Positions 1 to 9,989 of a stretch of 64,000 nucleotides of DNA are shown here, one piece after another. The stretch spans positions 22,889,410 to 22,953,409 of the forward strand of contig NC_133223.1 in the NCBI RefSeq assembly GCF_040436345.1, read 5' to 3'. A program made the translations under genes and the position numbers. The DNA is from Pagrus major. Lineage: Eukaryota; Chordata; Actinopteri; Spariformes; Sparidae. Under the pieces are notes generated by a model. The model had not been told where the DNA came from. It ran no database searches and worked only from the letters and a program-made list of their open reading frames with translations. Position 1 is the stretch's first letter; each line of letters opens with the position of its first letter.

Positions 1-145
1 CTCACCTAATAACACCAGAATTATTTTTTATTTTAAATGGTTTAAACTGTTTTTTGGCCAGTGGGAAAAGGGGCTTAAATGAATTGTTGTACTCAAATGA
101 GAGTAAGCTGAACAAGAACAGCTACAATTTTCCATTTTCAGTATT

Positions 146-151
146 TTTATT
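146..151 (-). terminator. Candidate poly(A) signal AATAAA for the SAM-domain gene
   Basis: AATAAA on the minus strand lies about 480 bp beyond the stop codon of the SAM-domain gene. A second AATAAA lies at 27-32. Either would place the 92-bp tandem repeats inside the 3' UTR. Confidence 0.4.
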
Positions 152-256
152 GTAACAGGTAACCATTATTATAGCAATATGACTCTGAAACAACTGATTT
201 GGAAATGAAAGAAAAGTTAAAAAAAAAAGTTGAGTTACCAATTCAGTGTTATTTCT

Positions 257-620
257 ATCCAAGGTATCCATAACTTGGTCAAGTCACTGTACTGTACATC
301 CACAACATGGATTACAAGCCTACATTAAACCTCACTGTAAATTAATCCACACTATCCAAGTCATCCATAACCTGGTCAAGTGACCATACATTCAAAACAT
401 TGATAACAAACTTAGTCAAACCTCACTGTAAATGAATACACACTCTATCCAAGTCATCCATAACCTGGTCAAGTAACCATAAATCCACAACATTGATTAC
501 AGACTTTGTCAAACCTCATTAGAACATTGATAACAAAGCTACATAACAAATAGCTTACATGAAACCTCACTTGACATTAATCCACAATAGTCTGTGACTT
601 AGACAAAGTATCCATAACTT
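257..620. repeat. Tandem repeat of about 92 bp containing CACTGTAAAT
   Basis: Three successive units begin with a variant of 'tccaagtcatccataacctgg' and start near 258, 355 and 448. A degenerate fourth follows to about 620. The first two units contain CACTGTAAAT (about 331 and 421), which resembles the CACTGTAAAA terminus at 9914 on the other strand. Clustered subterminal repeats are a hallmark of CACTA elements, where they bind the element's own protein. That role here is inferred. Confidence 0.6.
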
Positions 621-631
621 GTGAGCACTTC

Positions 632-3600
632 TTATTCCCTCCACTCGTAGTCTGCAATTTTGGTGATGAGTGTGAGAACCTTTGGACTGACGGCAAGTTG
701 TTTTTTGGTGGCGTTCCGCTCCACTTTTGATCCCTTGTCTGGATTTATCTTGAAGAGGCACCTGTCAAATGAAAAAAAAAACAACTTTAGTAAGTGTGGA
801 CTGTACTGTAATGTAATGTTGTCATACATTTGCAAAAAAGTTACACAACAGTGTAGACAGAGCTTGCTTGTGAAAGAGTATTTGGACATACAGGAACTGT
901 GGAACAGTGATGTAATGAAAAGATTAACATGTGAGTACTGTGTATGTGAATTGTGTATGAATGTGTTTGAATGTTTGAAGGTGGTCAGAGGGGGTTTGGT
1001 GTGAAATGGCAGCCACGCTTCCCTCAGTCTGCCCCAGGGCAGCTGTGGCTACAAACGTAGCTTACCACCACTGGTAAGAATGTGTATGAATGAATAATGG
1101 TTTCTGTAAAGCGCTTTAGGTGATTGAAAAGCACTATATAAATCCAAGCCATTATTACTGTTATTAGTATTAGTATTAGTATTAGTACTATTTCAGGGAG
1201 AATAACGTAACTTCGGTCAGGAGGATCTGCTACTCAAAGGTTTCTTGGGCATTTGAGTTTTGTTTTGTCATTATTTCATAAATAAGAATTAACAAGCACT
1301 TGTTTCTGTAACTTGACATGAGCATGAATCAAGGATAAATAAGAGACACAGTCAGTCTAAAAACCTGAAAAACAAAAATGAACTCTCAGGTAAAGTTTGG
1401 ACCATTTTCATCCAGTAGGGGGCAGTTTTCACATCATTTTTTAGTGATAGATTAGTGATAGAAAATGTCTTTTTTTTTAATAAATTCCTGAAATTGTATT
1501 AAAAAAAAATTCAAAGAGGTCAATAATACATTGTCCTACTCAGTGTATGGGTCAATCTTTCATAACTCAATCAGAAAAAGAGAAAATAAGGTTGTTTTTC
1601 TCTTACAATAAAATCAGAACATTAAAATGAAGTTTTTGATTTTATTATTTTGTTATTGTGGCCTTTTGATAAATTCAGGAAATGCCTGGAGACTTGTGGA
1701 AGTACAGGTGCTTTACTTTCAGCCTACATGCACAGCAGGAAAGCCTGACCGGAGATCTATCTGCCAACTGCCTGCAGACTGCAACTACTCATGGCAGGAG
1801 ACGGGTCTCCCAGACCGGACAGGACCCAGCACCATCTTCAGTAAAGTTCCTCCAGCCTCCTGAGATTAATAACATTATCCAACAGCTGAGCAGAACAGTA
1901 AACTAACTTCAGCCCACAGAAATATCCACAACACAGGTCCATCTCGGCAGCTCCACGCTGCTTCTCTCCGCGACCCAACTCCACCTCCTAGTGGGGCCTC
2001 CTCAGTGGCAGTGCTGGCTCCTGTCTGGTCTGAGTGATTCCTGGCATGAGTGCTCATGCACAGTCAGGCTTTCCTGCTCTGCATGTAGGCTGAAAGTAAA
2101 GCACCTGCACCTCCACAAATCTCTAAGCATTCCCCCAAATAAATATAATATCCAAATAAAATAAATTGATGGGTGGATCATGAACTTAAAGGTGTGAGAA
2201 TGTACCACATTGTGACCAACAGGTGAGTATTTCAGCATTTCAGCACTTGAGCAGTGCTCAGTTTTACAGTATGTGCATTATATATCTTATTTTGATGTAT
2301 TGAATTGACTAGTGGTGTCTTACCTCTGTAAGAACTCCAAAGTTGATGCTTGGGCTGCTGGGTAAGATATGTTCATACAGTAGTACGAACCAAACATCAG
2401 CAAAAGAGCATCACTGAAGATTCTGATGTGGCCATTCACAATGGTCTGGTCAACAGACAGCATGAAATTCTCTGCCGCCAAAGTCGAGTTTCCTGTTGTG
2501 TACAGGGACAAGAGAAGGACAAGAGAAAAATACAATTAAATTATCATCTTACAACTGAGTCCAGTACAACAATAACAAAGTAATAGTACTAATAGTTTTC
2601 TGTTTTTTGGTTTTAATTTATTGTGGTGGAGAAAGATAAATATTCATACCGCAAACAACAATACATGGTGTACTTGGAAGTCCAGCACAGTCCACTTCAG
2701 AGGGCAGGGTTGTTTGATCCACTTTGTAGAACATCTGTTCTTCTTCTTCATTGAAGTACTTGAGGAGTAGTGGAAGAAACACAGCAACATTCACATCTGC
2801 AGCATTTTTGCTTGATGTTTCCATTTCCCTGAAGATGGTCTCCATCTTCCCTGGCTTGTCAGCCGATTTAAGAAATGAAATGACTCTGGCACATTTATTT
2901 GCTATGTTTTTGTCTTCCATGTCCACACCTGTAAGCTCTTTAAAATGAGTCTTCATGCCAGTTGTCTCAAACAGATATGGCCATTCCTTTATCAAGTCAG
3001 AAGTCTCAGTCCCACTGATAATGTCCTTTCTCTGAGTGAAGAAAGTGACTCTCATCATATTCTCAATGGCTTTGCTGTCACAGCATCTTTCTCTCCACAT
3101 TTTCTTTAACTCTTCTTGTGCATGTTTCTGAGATTCAGGGGTTTCATCAGGTGGCAGCTGTGTTGGTTGCCAGTTTGTACACCCATAAGTGTCTAGTCTT
3201 TTTTTCTGAGTTGGGGTATCCTCTCCTTCACTGTTGCTAATACTTTGTCTCTTTAACGAAAGTGAAGTGTTTCCTCTCTTGAGGTTGTCCACTCTGCTGA
3301 CCATCTGTTTGGTGAGTGAGTCATATCCACTGCCTACAACTTCACCTTCAATGACATCAGTAAATGCCACAGGGTAGGCCTTTGTCATCTTCCTTGCTAT
3401 CTCACTGATATGTTTCTTCCCAGGTGTTGGGCACATGGTTAAGATTTCACTGACAATGAGCCGTATGATTTCAAGTCTATCACTTTTTGTTGGCCGCTTT
3501 CCCCTTTCCAACTTTCTGATGATCTCAGATGGAATCTTCTGCCAAGGAATTTGAAATTTAAAATGCCAGCTGTTGTCAGACAGTCGACGAGGTGTGATAT

Positions 3601-5441
3601 CTGTACTTGAACTACTTGTTGACCGTGGTGAACTTGGAGTTTCTGAGCTGTAACCACCTGGAGAGAACACAGAGAACATTAGCTGTTATTAAATAATAAG
3701 TGGGTTTTCATTAAGCCTTTTTCCTCTTTCGGGATGTTGGTTCCAGGCAAAACTATATAGAAATGACTGTCATTTGTCCTCTTTTTTTTGCAGTGTTCAG
3801 ACCGAGACTTAATGGTAGTGAGATGCGCTGAGTCAAGGCTTCAACACCCATGGTTCTGGTCGAATTTTATTTTTCAGACCCATAAAGAACTTGTACTTAC
3901 TTACTGATGCAACAGTTAAAGCTATCCAATTTTACACATTGTATAATGTAACATGCATAATTTTAACTCAAACATCTATATTTCCACAAATAGTCAGTGG
4001 ATATCATTTTAACCCCAGCATGTAGTTAGTAGTCCTGATACTGATTGCAGTAATGGAAATGGGAGGAAAAGAAAACAACTAAGCACAGCAACAGTGGAAA
4101 TATTACCTGCATGGTCACATGGGTGAGTTCATGAGTTTTCTTTATCAGCATTGGGCTGAAAATTTTCATTTTTTCTCTTACTGTTGTTGGCTGGGAGAAC
4201 TGACTGTTTTTGTTGTGTGTTTTTATTCTTTTGTTAGGTTGGAGCTTTTATTGAGTCTGAAAACATTTACAAGTGATCCAGTTTACGAGCCAGGACCAGG
4301 ATAAAGGTGCAAGAATATCCAGCCTTTTCCAACACCACAGCAGTCACACTAGAGATGACACTGTTGCTTTGGGACAGACAAGCTTGCGAGATCTCAATAT
4401 AACACACCACATAGAGTAGCAAAGAAAATACACATCAGACTGACTATACATGGGAACTAAATGAACAACACATTCTTGTTGGGGGGATTGCTACTGGTGG
4501 ATACAAAAGTCATTTTTTTCTGTACATTGTAATAAAATATCCTGTGTTCATCCCTGATTAGTTGTGTGTGATTTGCTACCGAATCAGAATCTAGAGAAGA
4601 TAGACCCAACTTATGATACTGATTTATAGGCACACTGTCAATTCACTGCTGGTGATTGTACTATATTACAGTTAGTTACTGGTAGATTATAAAATGTTTC
4701 AGCCCATCTAACCCAAAAGAATGATTCTGTGCAATAAATGCATATACTCACCAGAAAGGGCCATCTCGTCAGACTGTGCTACTGGACTTGTACTGGTGCT
4801 GGCTCTGCTGAACTGTTGGTTGCTCTGGTTGCTTGGAGGACTGTCCAAGACATCTTGCTGGCCTTAATAAAGGAGAGATAGTAGTAATATTTAAACCATA
4901 CAGACATCACATTGCTCAATCTGGGTATATTAATACCCAACATAATTATATACTCAGTAGCCAATTGATATATTTCAAAGTGTTCCTTTCTCAATATAAT
5001 GCAGTACAGTACACCACCACTAACACTCACTATGAAATCAATAATGAACAACGTATAGTTTATAGTTATCACCTTTTTGAAAACATCAACAAAAATGTAG
5101 AGAAGATTCTTTGAAGTATAATTCATAGTAGAACTGCTGTATTGGACTGCATTAATTTGAACAGGTGTACCTAATAAGTATATTTTGACTTTGTACATTT
5201 TTCTAATGTGAAAGTTTATTATGTACAAATTGAAACACATACTTTTCTTTTTGAGCAGTGACAGAAGTTTCCTGGCTTCAACTGGTCTCAGGACAGAAAG
5301 GAGGTCACTCTCCTGCAGGTAGCTCAGGTCCTCCAGGTCCTCAACTCCTAAACCTTGCAGATGCTCCAGCAAAGGCTCAGGGTCTCTCAGTTTAGGAAGA
5401 CTTGATTTGATGAAAGACAGGAGCGGACTTTCTGTATCCAT
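632..5441 (-). CDS. SAMD3-like SAM-domain protein, five exons, 538 aa
   Basis: Exons on the minus strand are 5441-5243, 4862-4752, 3657-2650, 2492-2324 and 761-632. All junctions are GT-AG with phases 1, 1, 1 and 2, and they sum to 539 codons including the TAA. Residues about 5-66 form a sterile alpha motif with the pattern LLEHLQGLGVEDLEDLSYLQ. A Ser/Thr/Gln-rich linker follows. Residues about 125-200 are a conserved segment (WQKIPSEIIRKL, then SEIARKMTKAYP). Next comes a basic QKKR patch, and the C-terminal half is shared with proteins annotated SAMD3-like in many fish genomes (VCGNSTLAAENF and INPDKGSKVE motifs). Biochemical function is unknown to me; SAM domains usually mediate protein-protein contacts. 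The start lies two bases after a tandem TAG acceptor, and an in-frame ORF opening 42 bases upstream is probably not coding. The gene lies directly downstream of the Tnp2 ORF and is probably its partner protein. Confidence 0.85.
900..1195. repeat. Dispersed teleost repeat with 'aaagcgcttt' tail and ATT-type microsatellite
   Basis: The block contains the recurrent fish string 'ctgccccagggcagctgtgg', then 'gtaaagcgctttaggtg' and 'gcactatataaatcc'. It ends in an ATT/AGTATT simple repeat. I recognise the type as a common fish interspersed repeat tail but cannot name the family. It sits in the last intron of the SAM-domain gene. Confidence 0.6.
1678..2134. repeat. Fold-back inverted repeat, 72-bp outer arms
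   Basis: Positions 1678-1749 and the reverse complement of 2063-2134 match at about 65 of 72 positions, with a shared perfect core 'gcaggaaagcctgac' and 'ctttactttcagcctacatg'. Pairing resumes further in: 'ctactcatggcagg' and 'cagaccggacagga' near 1785-1830 match the reverse complement of about 2015-2055. The whole is about 457 bp. It looks like a non-autonomous fold-back element in intron 4 of the SAM-domain gene, and its transcript could form a long hairpin. Confidence 0.75.
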
Positions 5442-5443
5442 GA

Positions 5444-5515
5444 CTAGGAGGACTAGAAGGGATGAAAAATACTGCTCAAGCATTACTGTCAGATTTTAAT
5501 CTCTCAAACTCCAGA
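5444..5515 (-). promoter_or_regulatory. Inter-ORF spacer with tandem splice acceptors and ATTAAA
   Basis: Between the transposase stop and the SAM ATG, the minus strand reads a pyrimidine tract (tttttcatcccttctag) ending in TAG at 5453. A second TAG ends at 5444, two bases before the ATG. Upstream, ATTAAA (5500-5495), a variant poly(A) signal, could terminate the transposase mRNA. The layout fits two alternative fates of one pre-mRNA: polyadenylation after the transposase, or splicing into the SAM coding exon. Confidence 0.55.
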
Positions 5516-8170
5516 TTACTCTGAGTCAACAATGCTATGCTTAAGTGAAATTACCCTTGTCCCACAAAGGTTGTACACAGGCAAAGGATAATAATCTAGT
5601 TTCTGCTCAGGCTTCCAACATTTCATGCTCTGCCTTGCTTGTTTCACTTCATACAATGCAAACGCTGGCATGTAGGACACGTCATGAGGTGTCACGATAA
5701 AGTACACATGCTGGTCCTGCGTCACAAGCATGAGCTCAATCTGTCCGAATTCAAGTGCCTCACCTTGGTTTAAACACAGAAAGAGTCCCTTTTTGTACTG
5801 AGTGCCTTTCCACTGCACCTCTGTAGCTGACTCAACTTTGGGTTCTTTGACTAAGGTTTCTCCTACTGCAGAGCGCACTGCTTCGCTGTACAGTTCAGCA
5901 TGGAAAGGAGTGGAGTTCTTAACCACCAATGAGGGTGCAAAAAAGGAGCCGGAATGTAGGTATGCCTGCAGTAGCTGATGGTTCTTTGCAAGTGTGTGAC
6001 ATACATTTTTGAAGTTTTGTGTCCTTCGCACACATCTTTTGAAATATGAATGCTTGCTCTCAAACCTCATTGTCCACAGCCGAATGAGTGGGCCAAACTT
6101 TAGTATTAATGCAGGGTAGTGGGTGAGGTAATGATGCTTTGGTTTTAGTTTTTGTGAAGGAAAACATTCTTTCCTTCCTTCCAGATAATCACCGATCAAA
6201 ACACTGAGCAATGCAACCTGGGGTACTGATATAGTAGGGGCACATATCAGTTCCACTAACTCTTTCAGCTGGACAGTCAGTTGCCATACAGGATCCTCTG
6301 TGTCTGTGATCTTTTCACCAATGATAATGGGGAGAAGTCTCAGCAAAGACCAGTTTTCTGTTGCCTGGCCACCTAATTTCACACCCTTCTCTGAAACTTC
6401 AGCTGGTTTAGAGCTACCATCAGATCCCTGGTAACTAAACTGTTTGATCCTTCGATTAAGCTGTGAATATGTGAAGAATTTCTTCACCTTGACAAAATGG
6501 TTCAGGTAAATGGCAAGGTCAAATGCCACGACACCCTCAAAGAGATCATGGCCAATACAGGGTGGGAGGCCTGGCTGGCAAACATGAAAAAATGTCAGTG
6601 AATTAAAGACAGAGTTACATTTCACACCTCTGACTACACTTGCATCACCATTTTGCAGTTCTTGAACAGTGTCATTGTACTCTTGTACTGTACGGATTGG
6701 AGCATGGTGTTCCAAATTGTCTAGCTCACTTCTGGTTACATGACAATATCGGCAGAAATGTTGAGATGTACTGAAATTTTCTGTGAATCCACCAATGTTA
6801 TGTGACCCTAAATTGTCACCGGCAATGCAAAAGACAGTTGCCTTAACAATGTTTCCAGAGATATTCAGTCCATTTGTCTCCAGTTCTCCAAGATCGGTTA
6901 TCAATTGAGAGAACACTTTCTCGTGGCCAAAATATTTGAAATCAACTTCTCGGCACAAAAGCAAAAGCTGCAAGTTGTCAATAGTGGATCGATGAAAAGG
7001 TTCAAAATTTGCAAGAGTGAAGTAGACTCCAAGCATCTTATGTTTTTTCTTTGCCGAGCCGAGGGGATTTACCACCTCAAAAGCATCTTGATAAAGTATC
7101 ACTTTTAATGTGAGACCTGACTCAGCAAAAAGAGGATTGGACTTAAATACCGATCCATCACACACATCATTTAAAATATGAGGTGTACTCTCATTCTCAG
7201 ATGTAGAACCCTGTTCCAGCACATCAGTATTTTTTAGCAGAGTTGTCAATGTATGCTTTATGGGAACATACTGAGCATATTGCTCCTTTCTATTTTCATC
7301 AACCCCCAAAAAAATCGGTTGTGGATGCACGTATGGAAAATTCTCCTCAAAATACCGTTTTCTGTTGTAGTCTGTGGAAAGGGAGGAGCTGCAGGATCCA
7401 TGAATATCTACATCATCTAGGGTCTTCAAAACATCTTCAATTTCAGTCTCAGATAGTTCAGTTTTTGTTTGAAGAGATGCTTTCAGTTGACTTTTCGTGT
7501 ACTGCAGGCACATTCCATTAAGACTATTCAGTTCTTCTACGATCAACTGGATTGTAGAGGAAGGGATAAGTTGTTTGGCCTGTAGTTTCATATAAAACAT
7601 GCACAGATTTTTCATGTACAAACTTTTCATTTGTGCAAGGTCTGGGACATCTGCCTCAGGCTCATCATCAGCTGACCCTTCATTTGCCTGGCTTTCAGCA
7701 ACAGAGGACTGAGACTCACTAGGAACTGAAGGAGGGCAGTATGCACCAGAGACATGCAGAGCTGTGGGGTTTTTGTGCTTCCTAGATAGGTGGGCTGTGA
7801 AAGATGATGTCACTGAAAAAGTTTTATCACAGTCTTTAAAGGGGCAATGCACTACCTCTCTTCTTGAAATGTGAGATTTTAGGTGACAGAGAAGGTCTTT
7901 AAGGTCGATCAACTGTTTCTGACAATGTGGAAGCTGACATAGAAAGGGTGCCTGCAAAGTTTGAGACTGTGACACGGTAGATGACCGCCGATGATGGCGG
8001 TAAACATGACATTTAAAAGCATTGTAATTTCTGAACCGAAACTTACAACTTTCCATACAACATGCATACTGATAATGTGGCTCATTTTTATGAAGCCCTT
8101 GATGCATCACGTACCCTTTTAGGGTATTCACTGAAGCACCACAACTATGACAGGTGTAATGTTTTGACAT
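5516..8170 (-). CDS. Zinc-finger Tnp2-like (CACTA-type) transposase, 884 aa
   Basis: One uninterrupted exon. The open frame starts with a GTG at 8194, so I place the start at the first ATG, 8170. Four C2H2 fingers lie at residues 7-27, 37-59, 78-100 and 109-132 and probably bind DNA. An acidic linker and helical region follow. The catalytic-type region spans about 350-730 and shares the layout of plant Tnp2 transposases: D362 in LYQDAFEVVNP, D452 in AGDNLGSH, a CRYC zinc knuckle (C473, C476), GHDLFEGV (D542, E545), and late GPLIRLWTMRFE...KR resembling the DUF4218 block. Assigning D362, D452 and D542/E545 to the RNase H-fold active site is inference. The protein would cut and move DNA in the nucleus. 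Intactness over 884 codons suggests recent activity or domestication. A splice acceptor at 8233 and uORFs lie just upstream. The SAM-domain gene follows on the same strand. Confidence 0.85.
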   Translation of the reverse strand: MSKHYTCHSCGASVNTLKGYVMHQGLHKNEPHYQYACCMESCKFRFRNYNAFKCHVYRHHRRSSTVSQSQTLQAPFLCQLPHCQKQLIDLKDLLCHLKSHISRREVVHCPFKDCDKTFSVTSSFTAHLSRKHKNPTALHVSGAYCPPSVPSESQSSVAESQANEGSADDEPEADVPDLAQMKSLYMKNLCMFYMKLQAKQLIPSSTIQLIVEELNSLNGMCLQYTKSQLKASLQTKTELSETEIEDVLKTLDDVDIHGSCSSSLSTDYNRKRYFEENFPYVHPQPIFLGVDENRKEQYAQYVPIKHTLTTLLKNTDVLEQGSTSENESTPHILNDVCDGSVFKSNPLFAESGLTLKVILYQDAFEVVNPLGSAKKKHKMLGVYFTLANFEPFHRSTIDNLQLLLLCREVDFKYFGHEKVFSQLITDLGELETNGLNISGNIVKATVFCIAGDNLGSHNIGGFTENFSTSQHFCRYCHVTRSELDNLEHHAPIRTVQEYNDTVQELQNGDASVVRGVKCNSVFNSLTFFHVCQPGLPPCIGHDLFEGVVAFDLAIYLNHFVKVKKFFTYSQLNRRIKQFSYQGSDGSSKPAEVSEKGVKLGGQATENWSLLRLLPIIIGEKITDTEDPVWQLTVQLKELVELICAPTISVPQVALLSVLIGDYLEGRKECFPSQKLKPKHHYLTHYPALILKFGPLIRLWTMRFESKHSYFKRCVRRTQNFKNVCHTLAKNHQLLQAYLHSGSFFAPSLVVKNSTPFHAELYSEAVRSAVGETLVKEPKVESATEVQWKGTQYKKGLFLCLNQGEALEFGQIELMLVTQDQHVYFIVTPHDVSYMPAFALYEVKQARQSMKCWKPEQKLDYYPLPVYNLCGTRVISLKHSIVDSE

Positions 8171-8188
8171 CCTTAACTGCAGTGCAGT

Positions 8189-8234
8189 ACTCACTTTTTC
8201 AGTTTACTCCATGAAATCAACTCATCATTTATCT
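8189..8234 (-). other. 5' UTR exon with acceptor, donor and two mini-uORFs
   Basis: On the minus strand a strong acceptor (ttttctttctctctgcag, ending 8233) opens an exon at 8232. It contains ATGATGAGTTGA (8228-8217) and ATGGAGTAA (8212-8204), two tiny upstream ORFs. A consensus donor GTGAGT starts at 8194, 24 nt before the transposase ATG. If the donor is used, the 38-nt exon could join the acceptor at 5453 and yield SAM-protein mRNA. If not, the transcript reads into the transposase. Confidence 0.5.
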
Positions 8235-8939
8235 GCAGAGAGAAAGAAAAAAATAAAAACACATTTATGAAACATGAAATTTGCCAAAATCAAAATAAAT
8301 GCTATTGACTGTGAAATAGTTAACCTAAACTGTGTTCGCCAATCTCCCCTCAATTAACTAAAAGATGACCATTAGCTTATCCTTTACATATTTTTCAGTA
8401 TTGTTTGAATTTCATGTTGACCAGTGACTAGTGTTGCACCAAAATGAAGATTTGAAAAACCTTGAAAAAGGCAAGAGGAAGATCAAAAAATTTGTTTTAA
8501 GAAAGAGTAACTGGTTGAAATAAACCATTACCAAATCTCAGTATCATTTATAAAATATCTGTTCTCTCTTCTTTGGAAGAAAGTACACTTAAAATGGCTC
8601 TGAGCACTCGTGAAAAGAAAGGAACAGGTGGGGGCTAGAAGAGTTTTTTTTTTTTTTTTTTGCAATAGTGGATTATTGACGTTAGAAAAAAATTCAAAAC
8701 CAGATATTGAAAAGTTACATAAAATTAAGCTTCCTATTCTAGCCAAAAATCATGGCATTTCAAGTCATACAGTGGAAGTTATGGACAAAAAAACTAGTGA
8801 AAATGTATCTGTTCATTGTTGCAGCTCTAAACAACTGTTCATCCTTTTCTCCGCCTGTGTCAGTTAGTTCGCAAAAGCAAACGCAATGGCAAGGTAAAGT
8901 TAGTAGCTGGTCTGGCTGAATACTACAGTAAATGCAGCT
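8235..8939. other. Probable 5' UTR intron of the transposase/SAM unit, no coding
   Basis: This is AT-rich sequence between the 5' UTR exon and the CpG-rich block, with a poly(T) run near 8644-8660. I see no coding exon. On the minus strand a GC-type donor (gacg|gcaagt near 9090) is a possible 5' partner for the acceptor at 8233. Confidence 0.35.
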
Positions 8940-9250
8940 GGCAGACGCCGGCGGCCATGCTTTTGGCATCATAGTTAGCTAACATTTCAATTGACAACAT
9001 GCCGGCGTATTCTGTGCCTTTTGCGGAGTGAGTAAACTCAGAGGCATGGTGGTAAATAAAACTAATGCTACTCAGCTTCAGTTTGATACTTGCCGTCTAC
9101 CGTCGTCCTTCCTCGAGCCTCGACGTTAGCTGCTGTCCGCACAAAGTTCTTTCGGGCGAGCAGGAAGTCTGGAACCGCAACCGCGGCGCGTTGGTTGTTG
9201 ATCTTGCTCAAGTGTCACGTCGAAACAGCTGATCAACCCAAGCGGGAACC
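8940..9250 (-). promoter_or_regulatory. CpG-rich promoter-like block upstream of the transposase
   Basis: The block is locally GC- and CpG-rich (gccggcggcc, cgcggcgcg, 'cgagcctcgacg') within AT-rich surroundings. It lies about 0.8-1.1 kb upstream of the transposase ATG, where a first exon would be expected. No TATA box is evident. Assignment rests on position and composition only. Confidence 0.45.
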
Positions 9251-9429
9251 GCGCTTTTTTTTTTTTTTTTTAACTTTATTCACAGAAATGTCCAGAACAA
9301 TACTGTTGTGCCAGGGAAGAAAAAAAAATGCTTTATTGAAAGCATTTAATTGCAGCTCACTTAGTGCTGATGCTGCATCAGTTCAAGTCCAACTCTTTAT
9401 TATTCACCCTCTCAAGCTTTCCCCTTTCC

Positions 9430-9914
9430 CTGTGTCTCTTTAGATGTCCTTTCAAAATAAATATAATTTATTAATATAATGTTACCATCTAGAAATGAGA
9501 GTAATTGTATTTATTTTCAATGAAAATATTAGTCAAATAACAAAGAAATTATAGTAAAATTACAAATTTTTACTATTAATTCCTCAGTAATTTTAAATTA
9601 TTTTTTCCTCTTTTTTAGGGTTTTAAAGTTGAATTTTACAGTTTATTCCCTTAAATAACAGACAAATATTTGTGAATTTACGATACATTTGTGAATGTAT
9701 TTTAACAATAAATATATGTATTTCTAATGGGTTTTTTTTGTAAAAGAACAGAAATATAGTGTATTTTCACAGTTACAGTTATTTAATGTTATTTTACATT
9801 TGACATGTAAAAACACAGTCTATTTTTGTAAATTAAATGGTATTTTAAAAATACAGAAAAAATCTGTAAAATAGACAGTAAAATTCTGTTATATTACAAT
9901 TTTTTTTTACAGTG
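9430..9914 (-). repeat. AT-rich subterminal region ending in CACTGTAAAA
   Basis: The zone is dense in ACTGT, CTGTAA and TTTACAG motifs in both orientations and ends at 9914 with minus-strand CACTGTAAAAAAAAATTG. CACTGTAAAA-type ends occur in fish EnSpm-like elements as I recall them, which is why I propose this as the 5' terminus of the transposase-bearing element. It could instead be an independent AT-rich MITE. Confidence 0.45.
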
Positions 9915-9989
9915 TAGATACTGAAACAGGCAGAGTGTAACCTTTAGTTGCGGCGGTAAACCTGCAGTCAAGGCTTCATTTCATCTGTG

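Larger units (their letters stand above)
1..9914 (-). mobile_element. Candidate two-gene CACTA/EnSpm-like DNA transposon, left end off window
   Basis: This stretch reads as one minus-strand unit. It has an AT-rich subterminal zone (9430-9914) ending in CACTGT on the minus strand, a CpG-rich promoter-like block (8940-9250), a short 5' exon, an uninterrupted zinc-finger Tnp2 transposase ORF, a SAM-domain gene only 74 bp further on, and 92-bp tandem repeats near the far end. CACTA elements are known for CACTA/CACTG termini, subterminal repeats and two proteins made from one transcription unit. No matching left terminus or target duplication is visible, so the element must run past position 1 if the model is right. 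Alternatively, two neighbouring domesticated genes could flank an unrelated AT-rich repeat. Both genes being intact argues for recent activity or selection. Confidence 0.5.

Noticed and set aside
331..430. CACTGTAAAT at 331 or 421 as the left end of the CACTA-like element
   Set aside because: They are internal to tandem units and the preceding bases (cct) do not match those after 9914 (tag).
4779..5242. Read-through ORF after the SAM exon
   Set aside because: A donor at 5242 and acceptor at 4863 restore a frame-consistent exon. The intervening frame is intron translation.
5442..5483. N-terminal extension of the SAM-domain protein (MLEQYFSS...)
   Set aside because: It spans the pyrimidine tract and two acceptor-like TAGs, so it is probably intronic.
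8171..8194. Longer transposase start giving 892 aa
   Set aside because: The codon at 8194 is GTG, not ATG, and overlaps a consensus splice donor. The first ATG in frame is at 8170.
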